Shown: positions 1-8,774, counted from the stretch's first letter. The stretch is 64,000 bases of DNA from Halobacteriovoraceae bacterium (GCA_002707495.1 PAMZ01000005.1:1-64000); one strand, 5' to 3'. Numbers and translations: made by a program. Notes: a model not told the origin generated them from the letters alone.

Positions 1-2
1 AT

Positions 3-71
3 AAGCCTCCAGCACCTTTAGCTGTGTTGCCTAGTTATGAGAAGAATTATGTGCTAGAAAAGATACATTAA
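3..71 (+). CDS. C-terminal tail of a gene cut by the window edge (unidentified)
   Basis: One frame is open from the first bases of the window to a TAA at 69-71. It encodes 22 residues rich in proline at the start (PPAPLAVLP) and ending in VLEKIH. It may be the end of a gene lying to the left. The piece is too short to name a family, and it could be chance. Confidence 0.2.
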   Translation, partial: KPPAPLAVLPSYEKNYVLEKIH

Positions 72-95
72 CCTGTGAGTAAGAATGGGGGCAGA

Positions 96-314
96 TCAAA
101 ATGGAATGAGGATCTCAAAGAACTGAACTATTTCTTCAATAACTTTTTCATTAGTAGCTTTTGAAACAACATCATTAAGATCTTCTATTTGAGATATATC
201 GACAAGGTTCCAAATAAACCGAGGTACTAGAATGGCTTTACTTTTTTCTCCTTTCACTTCGGACAACTCCTCAAATAGATCCGTTAACAGTTTTATTTGT
301 AATTCATAAGATCT
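96..314 (-). pseudogene. Open frame without a good start, possible gene remnant
   Basis: On the minus strand a frame is open between a TAA at 315-317 and a TGA at 96-98. It encodes about 72 residues that look protein-like (amphipathic, acidic, with VPRFIWNL and a VIEEIVQFFEIL helix) but contains no ATG, only internal TTG and GTG codons with no ribosome binding site. I read it as a decayed fragment inside the accessory element. The rest of the 1-347 stretch holds nothing else I can support. Confidence 0.22.
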
Positions 315-347
315 TTACAACTACATAACTAATATAGGTATTTCAAG

Positions 348-563
348 TTGTATAAGGTAAGAAATTATTCTCAAAAACGTAAATCAAATAGTTTTGATAC
401 TGAAACTATTGAAAACACGTGCTCAAATCCGAAAAGACTTGATAAGACTTCATATACAGATGGGGAGGTCGAGCTAGCAACTAAGGCCATAAAGCTGTTA
501 CAGAAATGGGAGACAAGAAATGAAAAAGAAAGCGATAATAATTTGTCGAATCTCAGACATTAA
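348..563 (+). CDS. Small basic protein upstream of the recombinase (hypothetical)
   Basis: This 71-residue frame starts with TTG and ends 44 bases inside the serine recombinase gene. The product is polar and lysine/asparagine-rich in its first half, with a helical stretch (VELATKAIKLLQKW) near residues 42-55. No Shine-Dalgarno sequence is evident before the TTG. The recombinase has its own site (GGGAG about seven bases before its ATG at 520), which lies inside this frame. It could be a small accessory protein of the element translated just ahead of the recombinase, or a spurious frame. No family is recognised. Confidence 0.3.
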   Translation: MYKVRNYSQKRKSNSFDTETIENTCSNPKRLDKTSYTDGEVELATKAIKLLQKWETRNEKESDNNLSNLRH

Positions 564-2190
564 ACAAGATGATGGGTATAGCCTAGATGCTCAAGAAAGA
601 GTGGCTAAAGAGTATTGTGAAAAAAATAATCTTGATATTATCAAAATTTACAAATTTACAGAAACTGCATCGAAAAGTGGAAAAAGAAATAAATTTAACA
701 CATATTTCAAAGAGATAAAGAAACTAGCTCTCAAAGAAAAAGACCCTATTCATATTGTTATTGAGAAACCTGATAGGTTAACTAGAAATTTTACAAGTAA
801 AGAACAAATTCAAATCTTAGTTGTCGGAAATCAAATAGTTGTTCATTATTTCAAAGATGGAAAAATATTTGATAGCAATTGTAGTCCCTCTGATATTTTT
901 TATGACGACATTCAAACGGCGGTCAGTAAGTATGCAGCTCTTAACATTAGCCGTGAGTCAAAAAAAGGCATGGAGGAAAAAGCCAGGCAAGGTTGGTATC
1001 CATCACGAGCTCCATATGGATATGTAAACTACAGAAACAAAGCCACGACACACGGAGAAAGGGGCGAATCAATTATTATCCCAGATCCAAATGAACTAAT
1101 GGTGAGTCTTATACAAAGAATTTTTGAACTAAGAGCAGAAGAATGTATGTCATATCAAAATATCTTAGAATCAGTTCGAGAAGAGTGTCTTATTCCACCT
1201 GATAAAACTATTTCAAAATCAGGAATCGAAGGAATTCTTAAAAATAAATTCTACGGAGGGACTTTTATCTGGCAGGGCCAGGAATATAAAGGAAAGCATG
1301 AACTCATCATTCCAATAAAACACTTTAACAAAGTTCATGAGATTGATTCTAAGAGTACTTACACTCGAAGTCCTTCTGGCTTGTTAAGTGGCTTCTTAAA
1401 GTGCTCACACGAAGATTGTAACTGTCATATTTTGTACGACCCGAAACAAAAGAAGCTTAGAACAACAGGAGAAAAAGTAACTTATCATTATTACCATTGT
1501 TCTGATGGAAAAAGAGTCCATAGAAAAGAAAATCAAAAACAAAGAAACGTTTCTGAAAAGAAGCTAATGGAAATGTTTTCTAAACCTGTATCTGAAATAT
1601 CAATTTCAAATGAATTAGCAGAGCTGGTCTCTGAAGCACTCAAGAAGGAGCATGAAAATACTATTGCAGCTCATAAGAATGCAATGGAAGGATACAGAAC
1701 AGTTATCTCTCAAACTGAACAAGAAGAAGATAAAGCTTATGAATTACTCTCCACAGGAGTTATTGAAAAGGAGACTTATAAAAAGCAAATCGAAAAAATA
1801 AGAGCTAAAAAAAGAAAGTATGAAGACCTATTGGAGGAAGGCCAAGTCTTGATTACGACTAAATTTTATGAAACATCTGATCGTATTCTCGAACTGGCCA
1901 AGCGTGCGGAATCATTGTGGAAATTGGGAACTGATGCAGAAAAGGTAGAATTTTTAAAAATCATACTCTCGAACCAGAAACTGAACACATGCGTTGAAGA
2001 TGCGAAGGATATAAGTATTGAATATGATTTAAAAAGACCGTTTAAAGAACTGGCAGAAATAAAAAAAGCCAGTCCGAAAACTGGCTTTTTTTGCGATTCC
2101 AAAAGATGGTGCCCCGACGCGGGCTCGAACCACGGACACAAGGATTTTCAGTCCTTTGCTCTACCAACTGAGCTATCAGGGCACTTTTAA
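520..2190 (+). CDS. Large serine recombinase (integrase) of a mobile element
   Basis: Site-specific recombinase of the large serine family, which integrates and excises elements by way of a covalent phosphoserine intermediate. The N-terminal resolvase domain carries RISDIKQ (catalytic Ser12 expected) and the conserved arginine motif EKPDRLTRN near residues 86-94. The recombinase domain follows (QGWYPSRAPYGY), then a cysteine-rich zinc-ribbon-like stretch near 290-330 and a long coiled coil around 375-450. Conserved family sequence ends with YDLKRPF near residue 510. The last 40 or so residues are read from a terminator hairpin and from the antisense strand of the tRNA-Phe gene, so the natural C-terminus has been lost or replaced at the insertion junction. 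The gene marks the right end of an element extending left of the window. Confidence 0.88.
   Translation: MKKKAIIICRISDIKQDDGYSLDAQERVAKEYCEKNNLDIIKIYKFTETASKSGKRNKFNTYFKEIKKLALKEKDPIHIVIEKPDRLTRNFTSKEQIQILVVGNQIVVHYFKDGKIFDSNCSPSDIFYDDIQTAVSKYAALNISRESKKGMEEKARQGWYPSRAPYGYVNYRNKATTHGERGESIIIPDPNELMVSLIQRIFELRAEECMSYQNILESVREECLIPPDKTISKSGIEGILKNKFYGGTFIWQGQEYKGKHELIIPIKHFNKVHEIDSKSTYTRSPSGLLSGFLKCSHEDCNCHILYDPKQKKLRTTGEKVTYHYYHCSDGKRVHRKENQKQRNVSEKKLMEMFSKPVSEISISNELAELVSEALKKEHENTIAAHKNAMEGYRTVISQTEQEEDKAYELLSTGVIEKETYKKQIEKIRAKKRKYEDLLEEGQVLITTKFYETSDRILELAKRAESLWKLGTDAEKVEFLKIILSNQKLNTCVEDAKDISIEYDLKRPFKELAEIKKASPKTGFFCDSKRWCPDAGSNHGHKDFQSFALPTELSGHF
2061..2092 (-). terminator. Rho-independent terminator downstream of tRNA-Phe
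   Basis: A perfect inverted repeat (arms 2062-2073 and 2080-2091, loop CCGAAA) with A-runs on one side and T-runs on the other. It lies 14 bases past the CCA end of tRNA-Phe and is best read as its terminator. It is symmetric enough to work in both directions, and it lies inside the recombinase reading frame. Confidence 0.75.
2107..2182 (-). tRNA. tRNA-Phe (GAA)
   Basis: A complete 76-base cloverleaf: the acceptor stem GCCCTGA pairs with TCGGGGC, the D arm is GCTC/GAGC, and the anticodon arm AAGGA/TCCTT carries the loop CTGAAAA, giving anticodon GAA. The T arm is CGTGG/CCGCG with loop TTCGAGC. CCA is encoded. The gene points toward the serine recombinase, so its 3' end faces the mobile element, the usual arrangement for an integration site next to a tRNA. 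Confidence 0.97.
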
Positions 2191-2249
2191 AAACGTGCTT
2201 GATAAAGTATTGTTTTTTCCCAATAACGTCAATTAAAAAAGAGAAGGGA

Positions 2250-3026
2250 ATGCCAAAAGCTAATACGGTTAAGCTTTATAAAAAAACACTTACCAATGAG
2301 TTTTTTAACTTCAATGCCATAGCTTTCATCCCCCCTGAGCCTATCAAAACTACAGCTGTTTTCACCCATGGATATACAGCTTCAAAAACTGATTGTGTGA
2401 ATTGGGCACAGCGTTTAAGTGATGCGAATATCCCTACCATTATTTTTGACTTACCTGGTCATCATTTAGGAAGTTTTAATTCAGTTGCTAGCTTTGAGGT
2501 GTTTAAAAGCCACTCCTATAAGTGCTTTCTTACGGCATTTAATTATCTCCATGAACTGAGTCCAGGTGCTGAACGATTGGTCCTAGGTGGCCATTCTTTA
2601 GGTGCCCTGCTTTCTGTTTTTGCCCTCGATATCCCAGAATTTCAAAACCTAAACCCTCTTGCTATAGGTGTGGGACTTGGAATTGGGCAGCATAAAACCG
2701 CTCACCTATTTGAAACCTCTTTCTACGAAAAAACTCTTAATATTAGACGCCAACTTGTAGATGAAAAAATTGATTCTGATCTAGTTTTTCCTTGGATTAA
2801 GGAGGCGAAGTTATCTCTAGATCAAACAGGAAGACGAATTCACCTCATAACAGGGCAAGACGATGTCGTCGTTGGAGAAGGTGGTATGGAGGCCCTAGCC
2901 TTTCAATTAAGTTCAAATGGAAACGAGGTGACCACTGCTGAACCCAGGAAACTTCCCCATCATGAACCAGCTGCGGCGGCTACTCATATCTATAATTTTT
3001 TGAAAAAAGAGCTTAGCCTAAATTAG
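2250..3026 (+). CDS. Alpha/beta hydrolase family protein
   Basis: A 258-residue hydrolase, probably cytoplasmic as no signal peptide is seen. It has the oxyanion-hole region FTHGYTASKTD, the nucleophile elbow GGHSLGA with the catalytic serine, an acid candidate in TGQDDVVV and the C-terminal histidine in LPHHEPA, giving a complete Ser-Asp-His triad. The ATG at 2250 is chosen because GAGAAGGGA lies directly before it; an upstream TTG in the same frame at 2199 sits in the tRNA-Phe promoter region and has no such site. The last 14 bases overlap the convergent queG. Substrate is unknown; esterase or lysophospholipase-like activity is possible. Confidence 0.8.
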   Translation: MPKANTVKLYKKTLTNEFFNFNAIAFIPPEPIKTTAVFTHGYTASKTDCVNWAQRLSDANIPTIIFDLPGHHLGSFNSVASFEVFKSHSYKCFLTAFNYLHELSPGAERLVLGGHSLGALLSVFALDIPEFQNLNPLAIGVGLGIGQHKTAHLFETSFYEKTLNIRRQLVDEKIDSDLVFPWIKEAKLSLDQTGRRIHLITGQDDVVVGEGGMEALAFQLSSNGNEVTTAEPRKLPHHEPAAAATHIYNFLKKELSLN

Positions 3027-3960
3027 CTTTCTTTAAATTTTTCAGAAGACCTTTTTTCCCAAGTCGCTCTAATGAAGTCGATTTAAATTTGGTTTTAAAC
3101 TCTCTATTACTTAGACTATTGATTTCACCATATATTTCATCTTGAGACCGATTGAAAAATTCCACGAGCCAACTTGAATCGATCCTATTTTCACCTGAGT
3201 TTTTTTTCACCCAAGGACAAACCTCCTGACAAATATCGCAGCCAAATACCTCGTTACTCTTATTTGGATAACCGGTAGGCGCTGAAGCTTCTTTAAAAAT
3301 TTCTATCGTATAAGTACTGATACATTTTTTGGTATCCAGCGTCCTCTCATTTTCAAGTATCGCCTGAGTTGGACATGCATCTATACATCGTCTGCAATTT
3401 CCACAATGATCAGTTTCTAGATGCCTTTGAGTAAGATCAAGTTTTTTATGTACGATAAGAGACCCTATTAAAAAATAACTCCCAATATTTTGATGAATCA
3501 ACATCGAATTTTTTCCAAACCAACCTAGCCCTGCTCTATAAGCCAGATCTCTCTCTAGAACAGGGTGTACGTCAAGTGAGATATCATAATGATCAATTTC
3601 AAGACTTGTTGCGATTTCAATCAATCTCTCTTTTATCCAATAGTGATAGTCCATATCCTCAAACCCAATGGAGTAAGCAGCAATTTTATTTTGGGGATCT
3701 AAATTTTCTTGGTAATTTTTAGCAGCTCTATAATCAAACAAAAAAACCAGTGCAGACTGCGCCTTTGGAAAAACACTTTTTAAACTCTTTCGCTTTTCTT
3801 TTCTTTCATCAGATAAGTATTTTAGTGGTTCATGCTTACCCTGAGCCACCCACTTTTCAAAGTGATTAAAGCTAGCCGCTTCGAGATTTTCGGTATACCC
3901 CCAATCGACGACTCTTTTTTTGCTGAGTGCTTCTACGTTTAAATTGAGAAGGATTTTCAT
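3013..3960 (-). CDS. queG: Epoxyqueuosine reductase QueG
   Basis: Catalyses the last step of queuosine synthesis on tRNA, reducing epoxyqueuosine to queuosine; the family uses cobalamin and two [4Fe-4S] clusters. The sequence has the expected ferredoxin-like motif CGNCRRCIDACPTQAI and the second motif CDICQEVCPW, plus the family features GWFGKNSM and HYDISLD. At 315 residues it is at the short end for the family and lacks the C-terminal HEAT-like extension of longer members. It overlaps pyk by four bases (ATGA), so the two are co-transcribed. The queC gene, which acts early in the same pathway, lies 18 kb away, and a probable cobalamin receptor lies at the far end of the window. Confidence 0.93.
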   Translation of the reverse strand: MKILLNLNVEALSKKRVVDWGYTENLEAASFNHFEKWVAQGKHEPLKYLSDERKEKRKSLKSVFPKAQSALVFLFDYRAAKNYQENLDPQNKIAAYSIGFEDMDYHYWIKERLIEIATSLEIDHYDISLDVHPVLERDLAYRAGLGWFGKNSMLIHQNIGSYFLIGSLIVHKKLDLTQRHLETDHCGNCRRCIDACPTQAILENERTLDTKKCISTYTIEIFKEASAPTGYPNKSNEVFGCDICQEVCPWVKKNSGENRIDSSWLVEFFNRSQDEIYGEINSLSNREFKTKFKSTSLERLGKKGLLKNLKKANLG

Positions 3961-5645
3961 GTTAGCTTCGTGCTAATAATCTCCAGTGCACCTGTTGGAC
4001 AATTCTCCACACACTCCATATCTAATGAACAACTCTTTGCATTCGCCTTATTGATAATGGTGTTGCGATCTTGATCCTTTGCTACTTCGTAAATATTATG
4101 TGGGCAAATATTAATACAAAGCTGGCATGAAGCACAAAGGCTTGTATCTAAAATAATACGTCCATCAGAGTTAATCTCAGCTTCGTCTATTTTACTTGAA
4201 GCTTTCTCTGTTGGGATATCTTTTACAATTTCCACTCGCAGTGAATTTGAAGTCCCTTGCTTAAAGTATTTTCCATCCCCGTGAGTGATGACAAGTTTAT
4301 CCCCATTCTCTACTAACTTTTTCTCTTTCAAAATGTCTATCATCTGATCTTCAATTGTATGGATACCGTCTTCTTTTTCTTGAAAATAAAATGGAGTGAT
4401 CCCCCAAAAAAGTGTCATCCTTCGCATAACCTCAATAGAGTTTGTCACGCCTAGCACACGTTTTTGAGAGCGAAATCGACTCATTTGCAAACAGGAATTA
4501 CCTGATAAAGTGACCGATAAAATCCAGCGAGCACTAGTCTTTTCTGCGATTAGTGAAGCAGCGATTTGTAAGCTACTGGAGATATTTTTAAGATCCATAT
4601 ATCGGAGAAGTGGCCTTTCTTTTGGCATTTTCTCCGCTTCTAAAACAATTGAACTCATCATTTTAACAGCTTCTACAGGATATTTACCGGAAGCCGTCTC
4701 CCCTGAAAGCATCACTGCATCAGTTCCATCCCAAATTGCATTGGCAACATCATTTGCCTCTGCTCTCGTTGGTCTTGAGTTCGTTGTCATACTCTCAAGC
4801 ATCTGGGTTGCAGTGATTACGGGAACACCATTATGATTGCAAAGTCCAATAATCTTTTTTTGGATAGAGGGAACCAAGTGATTTCCAACTTCAACCCCCA
4901 TATCTCCCCTGGCGATCATAATCACATCTGTAACGGCTACGATTTCTTCGATATTCTCTACTGCTTCAGGTTTTTCAATTTTTGAAATAATCGGTACGTT
5001 CTTGCGAAGTTTATGAAGAAGATATTTTACTTCCTTAATGTCATCGGCTCGTCTCACGAAACTAAGTGCAATATAATCAATATTGTTTTTAAGACCAAAA
5101 ATTAGGTCTTCTCTATCCTTATCAGTAAAACTTGGCGCTGAAACATTAACGTTGGGGAGATTAATTCCTTTGTTCGATTTTAAGGTACCGCCAACTTTGA
5201 TTTCTATATGAAGAATTTCTCCCTCTTTTTTAGTCGCATAAGCTTCCATTAATCCATCATCAAATAATATTGTGGCTCCTGCATGGGCATCGTGGACAAG
5301 GTCTTCATAGACTGTAGGAATAAATCTGTCTTTATATTGTTTATAGTTCTCAAGCTCTTTACTAGGCCCTATAACCCATTTCTCACCCTCTTTAAGTTCA
5401 AGCGGCTCTGATAATTTATCTACTCGAATTTTGGGGCCTTGGAGATCGCATAAGATAGCCACTTCGTAACCTGTATTTTTACTGGCCTGGCGAATATTTT
5501 GAATTGTTTTAGCATGCCCTTCATGGGTTCCATGACTCATATTGATTCTTGCCACGTTTATGCCCGCCATAATGAGCTTTTCTAAAGTTTCAATTGAATT
5601 TGAACTTGGTCCAATGGTTGAGACTATTTTTGCGCGTCTACTCAT
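3957..5645 (-). CDS. pyk: Pyruvate kinase with a fused C-terminal ferredoxin domain
   Basis: Residues 1 to about 465 form a pyruvate kinase (phosphoenolpyruvate + ADP to pyruvate + ATP) with AKIVSTIGPSS at the start, ISKIEKPEAV holding the catalytic lysine, ARGDMGVEVG and TATQMLESM. The family is usually about 470-480 residues; this protein has 562. The extra C-terminal part is a dicluster ferredoxin: Cys504, 507, 510 and 514 give CxxCxxCxxxCP, and Cys539, Asp542, Cys545 and Cys549 give CxxDxxCxxxCP. The Asp in place of Cys is the pattern of Pyrococcus furiosus ferredoxin, where Asp can ligate the cluster or allow a [3Fe-4S] form. The frame is continuous with no sign of a frameshift. The start has AAAGGA before it, and a TATAAT-like box lies at 5664-5669 (minus strand) without a clear -35. 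queG follows with a four-base overlap. Confidence 0.93.
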   Translation of the reverse strand: MSRRAKIVSTIGPSSNSIETLEKLIMAGINVARINMSHGTHEGHAKTIQNIRQASKNTGYEVAILCDLQGPKIRVDKLSEPLELKEGEKWVIGPSKELENYKQYKDRFIPTVYEDLVHDAHAGATILFDDGLMEAYATKKEGEILHIEIKVGGTLKSNKGINLPNVNVSAPSFTDKDREDLIFGLKNNIDYIALSFVRRADDIKEVKYLLHKLRKNVPIISKIEKPEAVENIEEIVAVTDVIMIARGDMGVEVGNHLVPSIQKKIIGLCNHNGVPVITATQMLESMTTNSRPTRAEANDVANAIWDGTDAVMLSGETASGKYPVEAVKMMSSIVLEAEKMPKERPLLRYMDLKNISSSLQIAASLIAEKTSARWILSVTLSGNSCLQMSRFRSQKRVLGVTNSIEVMRRMTLFWGITPFYFQEKEDGIHTIEDQMIDILKEKKLVENGDKLVITHGDGKYFKQGTSNSLRVEIVKDIPTEKASSKIDEAEINSDGRIILDTSLCASCQLCINICPHNIYEVAKDQDRNTIINKANAKSCSLDMECVENCPTGALEIISTKLT

Positions 5646-5678
5646 AAATTAATCCTTTAAGACATTATAAGGGTTAAT

Positions 5679-7619
5679 TTAGGCATTCGCCACACGGGTC
5701 GTAGATTTCATGTCCTCTAATCGTTGAGCATAAGCTTTTTTAAGCTGAGTGATCCGGTCTTCATATTGATCAATGAGTCGTTCTCTCTCGGTACTTGAGG
5801 CCATTTGAAGGCGCTGAAGCTCACGAGCAAAGAACTTATTATTTTGGTCAATGATTTCTTGGTAGCGATTTGACTCATTAACGAGTTTATTATTGAGTTC
5901 AAATCTGACATCCTTCAACCGCTTTCTTGATGTCAAAGTTTGTTCATTAATTTTTTCATTAAAAACTTGCTGCATTTGATCAATTCTTTTTTGAAGGGCA
6001 GCTTCATTTTCTTTTGCCAATTGCCTCTCTTTTCTCACTTCTTCAACAGCAGACTTCATAGCAATTTCACGCTGACGATCAATTTCAGCAGATGTTTGTC
6101 TTGTGATATCTCTGATCTGATCATTCGCATTTTGAGTAATCACTTTATTTTGAAGTTCTAAGTCACCAATTCTCTTTTCATAACTTCTTCGCATTTTTTC
6201 AACGTTGTCGCTATGTCTCTCTTTTAGGTACGCGCTTTGAAGAGAATTTTGCTCATGAAGCCTTTTTGCAATTTCACGCTTCTCGCGAATCATTTCGTTT
6301 TTTGCTTCTTCGAAATTTTTCATTGAAGCGGTTCTAGCTTTTTCCATACTTTCCGCAAAATCTTTTTTAAGATTATCAATTTTGCGCTCGTTTAGCTGTG
6401 CCGTCTGAACTCTTCTATCTTCATTTTTATCTTCTACATATTTAAGCCTGGAATTATTTTCGTGAATAATTCTCTCTTTTTCCATATCAGCTGAATATTT
6501 CTCTTTTCTGGCATCTTCAACAAGTCTACCTTCAAGCTCTACCATTTTACCTGCATGGGTAATATTCTCATTTCTAATATTGTCCTGGTAAGACTCAACG
6601 GTTTTATCTAACTTTTTGTCATAAGCTTTTGTAAGTTTCTCTCTTTCATCGAAAAGAGCCTCTTTCTCAGCATTCAATTGATTTTCTAAATTCTCGCGAT
6701 ACTGGCTTTCAAGTAATTTTCCTCGCTCACCCTTGATCGTCTTTTCTGCTCTGTTTTTGAATTGAATGTCTCTTATATTTTTATCGTAAAGATTGGAAAG
6801 TTCTTCATATCGCTTAGAAAACTCTCTATTTCTAGCCGCTTCTGATTCCTGAAGATTTTTATTCCAAACATCCTCTCTATTTTGAACCAAATTCTCTATT
6901 TTTGAATCCTGCTTTGTATTCATCTCTTTAAATCGAGCCTCAGCAAGATTTCTATTATCAATGAAGTTCTGCTCTCTGAGTTTTTTATTTTCCATTGCAT
7001 CAGAGGCTGCATTTTCTAAAATAAAATTTCTCTTTTGCTGCTCTTGCTTGAGAAGATTGTTTTTTTCAGTAGCAAATTCACGCCTCATATTCTCTTTTTC
7101 GACAATATTTAGGTTGGCTTGCTCGTCTTTCTTAGCATCTACTGTCTTAATATAATCATTAAGAGAGTCGTTAGAGATCTTTTTCACATTTTTTAATCTA
7201 TCATTGTAATTGGCTTCTGCTTGATCTGAGCGCTCTTTGAAGGACTGAGTTGTTTCGGAGAGATTTTTATCAAAGTCTTTTCTTAGATTGGAAAATTTAC
7301 GATCAAATTCTTTTCTATTTTTTGTTCTTTCTTTGTGGAACTTTTCAATATTATCTTGCTTTGTAAGTTCGAACTGCCTCGTTTTCTCTTTAAGAGCAGC
7401 ATTTTGGCTTTTATCGATTCGCTCAATATTGTCTTGATAACTTTTTTCAATTCTTTGCTTGTCTTCCCTATACGCCTTGGCCCTTTGAGCGTTAACGTTT
7501 TCGTTTGTTTCTTTGAGGTTTTCTACTTCTTCGGCATGATTGCGATTGGCATCACGTAGATTCTTTTGAAAAATCTCTCTGTGGCGATTCAATTTTTGTG
7601 CGTAATCAACACCGTTCAT
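5679..7619 (-). CDS. Very long coiled-coil protein (unknown function)
   Basis: About 646 residues, almost entirely predicted coiled coil: charged heptad-like sequence rich in Lys, Glu, Arg, Asn, Gln and Asp from about residue 8 to the end, with essentially no proline or cysteine. There is no signal peptide and no membrane segment, so it should be cytoplasmic. The ATG at 7619 is preferred over the adjacent in-frame TTG because AGAGG sits six bases upstream of it. The composition resembles bacterial filament-forming or scaffold proteins; a cytoskeletal coiled-coil protein (Ccp) is known in Bdellovibrio, but I cannot claim homology. It precedes pyk by 33 bases on the same strand. Confidence 0.8.
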   Translation of the reverse strand: MNGVDYAQKLNRHREIFQKNLRDANRNHAEEVENLKETNENVNAQRAKAYREDKQRIEKSYQDNIERIDKSQNAALKEKTRQFELTKQDNIEKFHKERTKNRKEFDRKFSNLRKDFDKNLSETTQSFKERSDQAEANYNDRLKNVKKISNDSLNDYIKTVDAKKDEQANLNIVEKENMRREFATEKNNLLKQEQQKRNFILENAASDAMENKKLREQNFIDNRNLAEARFKEMNTKQDSKIENLVQNREDVWNKNLQESEAARNREFSKRYEELSNLYDKNIRDIQFKNRAEKTIKGERGKLLESQYRENLENQLNAEKEALFDEREKLTKAYDKKLDKTVESYQDNIRNENITHAGKMVELEGRLVEDARKEKYSADMEKERIIHENNSRLKYVEDKNEDRRVQTAQLNERKIDNLKKDFAESMEKARTASMKNFEEAKNEMIREKREIAKRLHEQNSLQSAYLKERHSDNVEKMRRSYEKRIGDLELQNKVITQNANDQIRDITRQTSAEIDRQREIAMKSAVEEVRKERQLAKENEAALQKRIDQMQQVFNEKINEQTLTSRKRLKDVRFELNNKLVNESNRYQEIIDQNNKFFARELQRLQMASSTERERLIDQYEDRITQLKKAYAQRLEDMKSTTRVANA

Positions 7620-7685
7620 CAATATCCTCTTTAGGCATCCTGCCCTAGACTATATTATGCACTATTAGATGAGGATTTTATGCGG

Positions 7686-7718
7686 GGAAATATATGCCAG
7701 CACATTAGAGTACTGGCA
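7686..7718 (-). terminator. Hairpin terminator after the DsbA-like gene
   Basis: On the minus strand a nine-base-pair stem (TGCCAGTAC with GTGCTGGCA, one G-U pair) around a six-base loop occupies 7695-7718, followed by TATATTT. It lies 16 bases past the stop of the DsbA-like gene. The T-run is weak, so termination strength is uncertain. Confidence 0.5.
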
Positions 7719-7733
7719 CAAAATATTGGTCAT

Positions 7734-8774
7734 TTATAAGGCTAGTTGTTGATCAATAAGCTCCGAGAACTCCTCAACTGGCATGACACCACGAACAAGC
7801 TGGCCATTCACGAAAAAAGTCGGAGTAGACTTTACTCCTAAATTTTTACCTTGCTCAATATCCGCATTAACTTGCTTTTCATAAGTTTTTTGACTTACGC
7901 AAGTTTCATATTTGTCCATATCCACACCTAGAGACTTAGCAGTTGATTTAAGATCTTCTGCAGACAACTTAGATTGATCTGCGAAAAGTTCATCATGCAT
8001 TTTCCAAAACTTTGCAGTGTCCTGCTCGTTCACGCAAAGAGCTGCGATAGAAGCTCCTCTCGCCTGAGTATGAAATGGTAATGGAAATTGCTTCATTGCC
8101 ACTTTAATTTTGCTACCGTATTTATCTTTCAATTGTTTTAGGACTTTCGAACCTTCTGCACAATAGGGACATTGAAAATCTGAAAACTCGACAATCGTAA
8201 CTTTTGCGTTCTCTCCACCAACAGTTGGGGCGTTTCCAACTTGCACATCAAAGGTCGGCCTAGAGGGCTTTTGAAAGAAAACAGTCACCCCGTCCTTCCC
8301 TGCTTTTCCCGCTAGCCATTCTTCGAGCGCATCAGCTTTTTTCTGCCCGCTCAAAAATTGCTTAATCTTTGCAAGAACCTGATCATTGATCTGTTGGGCG
8401 GGAATTTTTCGCTCTTTTATAAAATCATTCACTTCTTGTTCTGATACTTTAACCGTAGGAGCAATAACCTTTTCAAAGAATTCATCATTCGTGAGACCTT
8501 TAGCCTTAGGATCTTTGGCCATGTATTTTTCGACCAATAATGTTTTCAAACGATTGAATTTAATTTCAAAAATCTTCATCTCTGCCTCATAAAGCTCGAC
8601 TTCGATTCCACTTAATAACTCTTCCTCAGTAACTGTGACATCGCCTGTTTTGGCAGCGACTCCATCCCCTCCAGGCTTCTTAAATTTGTACTCTGCCTTT
8701 GATGTCGCTTTACTACAACCTTGCAATAAAACACCCATCATCAATAATGAACTTAGTATCAAAGTAATACGCAT
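7734..8774 (-). CDS. DsbA-family thioredoxin-fold lipoprotein
   Basis: A periplasmic thiol-disulfide oxidoreductase-like protein of 346 residues. The N-terminus is a lipoprotein signal ending in LLQGC, with Cys20 the lipidation site. Residues about 40-165 form a helical region resembling the N-terminal part of SurA-type proteins. The thioredoxin fold begins near 170 and carries the active site CPYC at 202-205, with the cis-proline region STPTFFVNG near the end. This architecture is common in deltaproteobacterial and Bdellovibrio-type DsbA proteins that lack a DsbB partner nearby; none is seen here. AAGGAG precedes the ATG. Confidence 0.88.
   Translation of the reverse strand: MRITLILSSLLMMGVLLQGCSKATSKAEYKFKKPGGDGVAAKTGDVTVTEEELLSGIEVELYEAEMKIFEIKFNRLKTLLVEKYMAKDPKAKGLTNDEFFEKVIAPTVKVSEQEVNDFIKERKIPAQQINDQVLAKIKQFLSGQKKADALEEWLAGKAGKDGVTVFFQKPSRPTFDVQVGNAPTVGGENAKVTIVEFSDFQCPYCAEGSKVLKQLKDKYGSKIKVAMKQFPLPFHTQARGASIAALCVNEQDTAKFWKMHDELFADQSKLSAEDLKSTAKSLGVDMDKYETCVSQKTYEKQVNADIEQGKNLGVKSTPTFFVNGQLVRGVMPVEEFSELIDQQLAL

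Noticed and set aside
1866..2141. Minus-strand frame of 91 residues antisense to the recombinase and covering part of tRNA-Phe
   Set aside because: It is the shadow of the recombinase and the tRNA gene; the tRNA cloverleaf is complete and no ribosome binding site is present.
2199..2249. TTG start adding 17 residues to the alpha/beta hydrolase
   Set aside because: The added residues lie in the tRNA-Phe promoter region and the ATG at 2250 has a good ribosome binding site.
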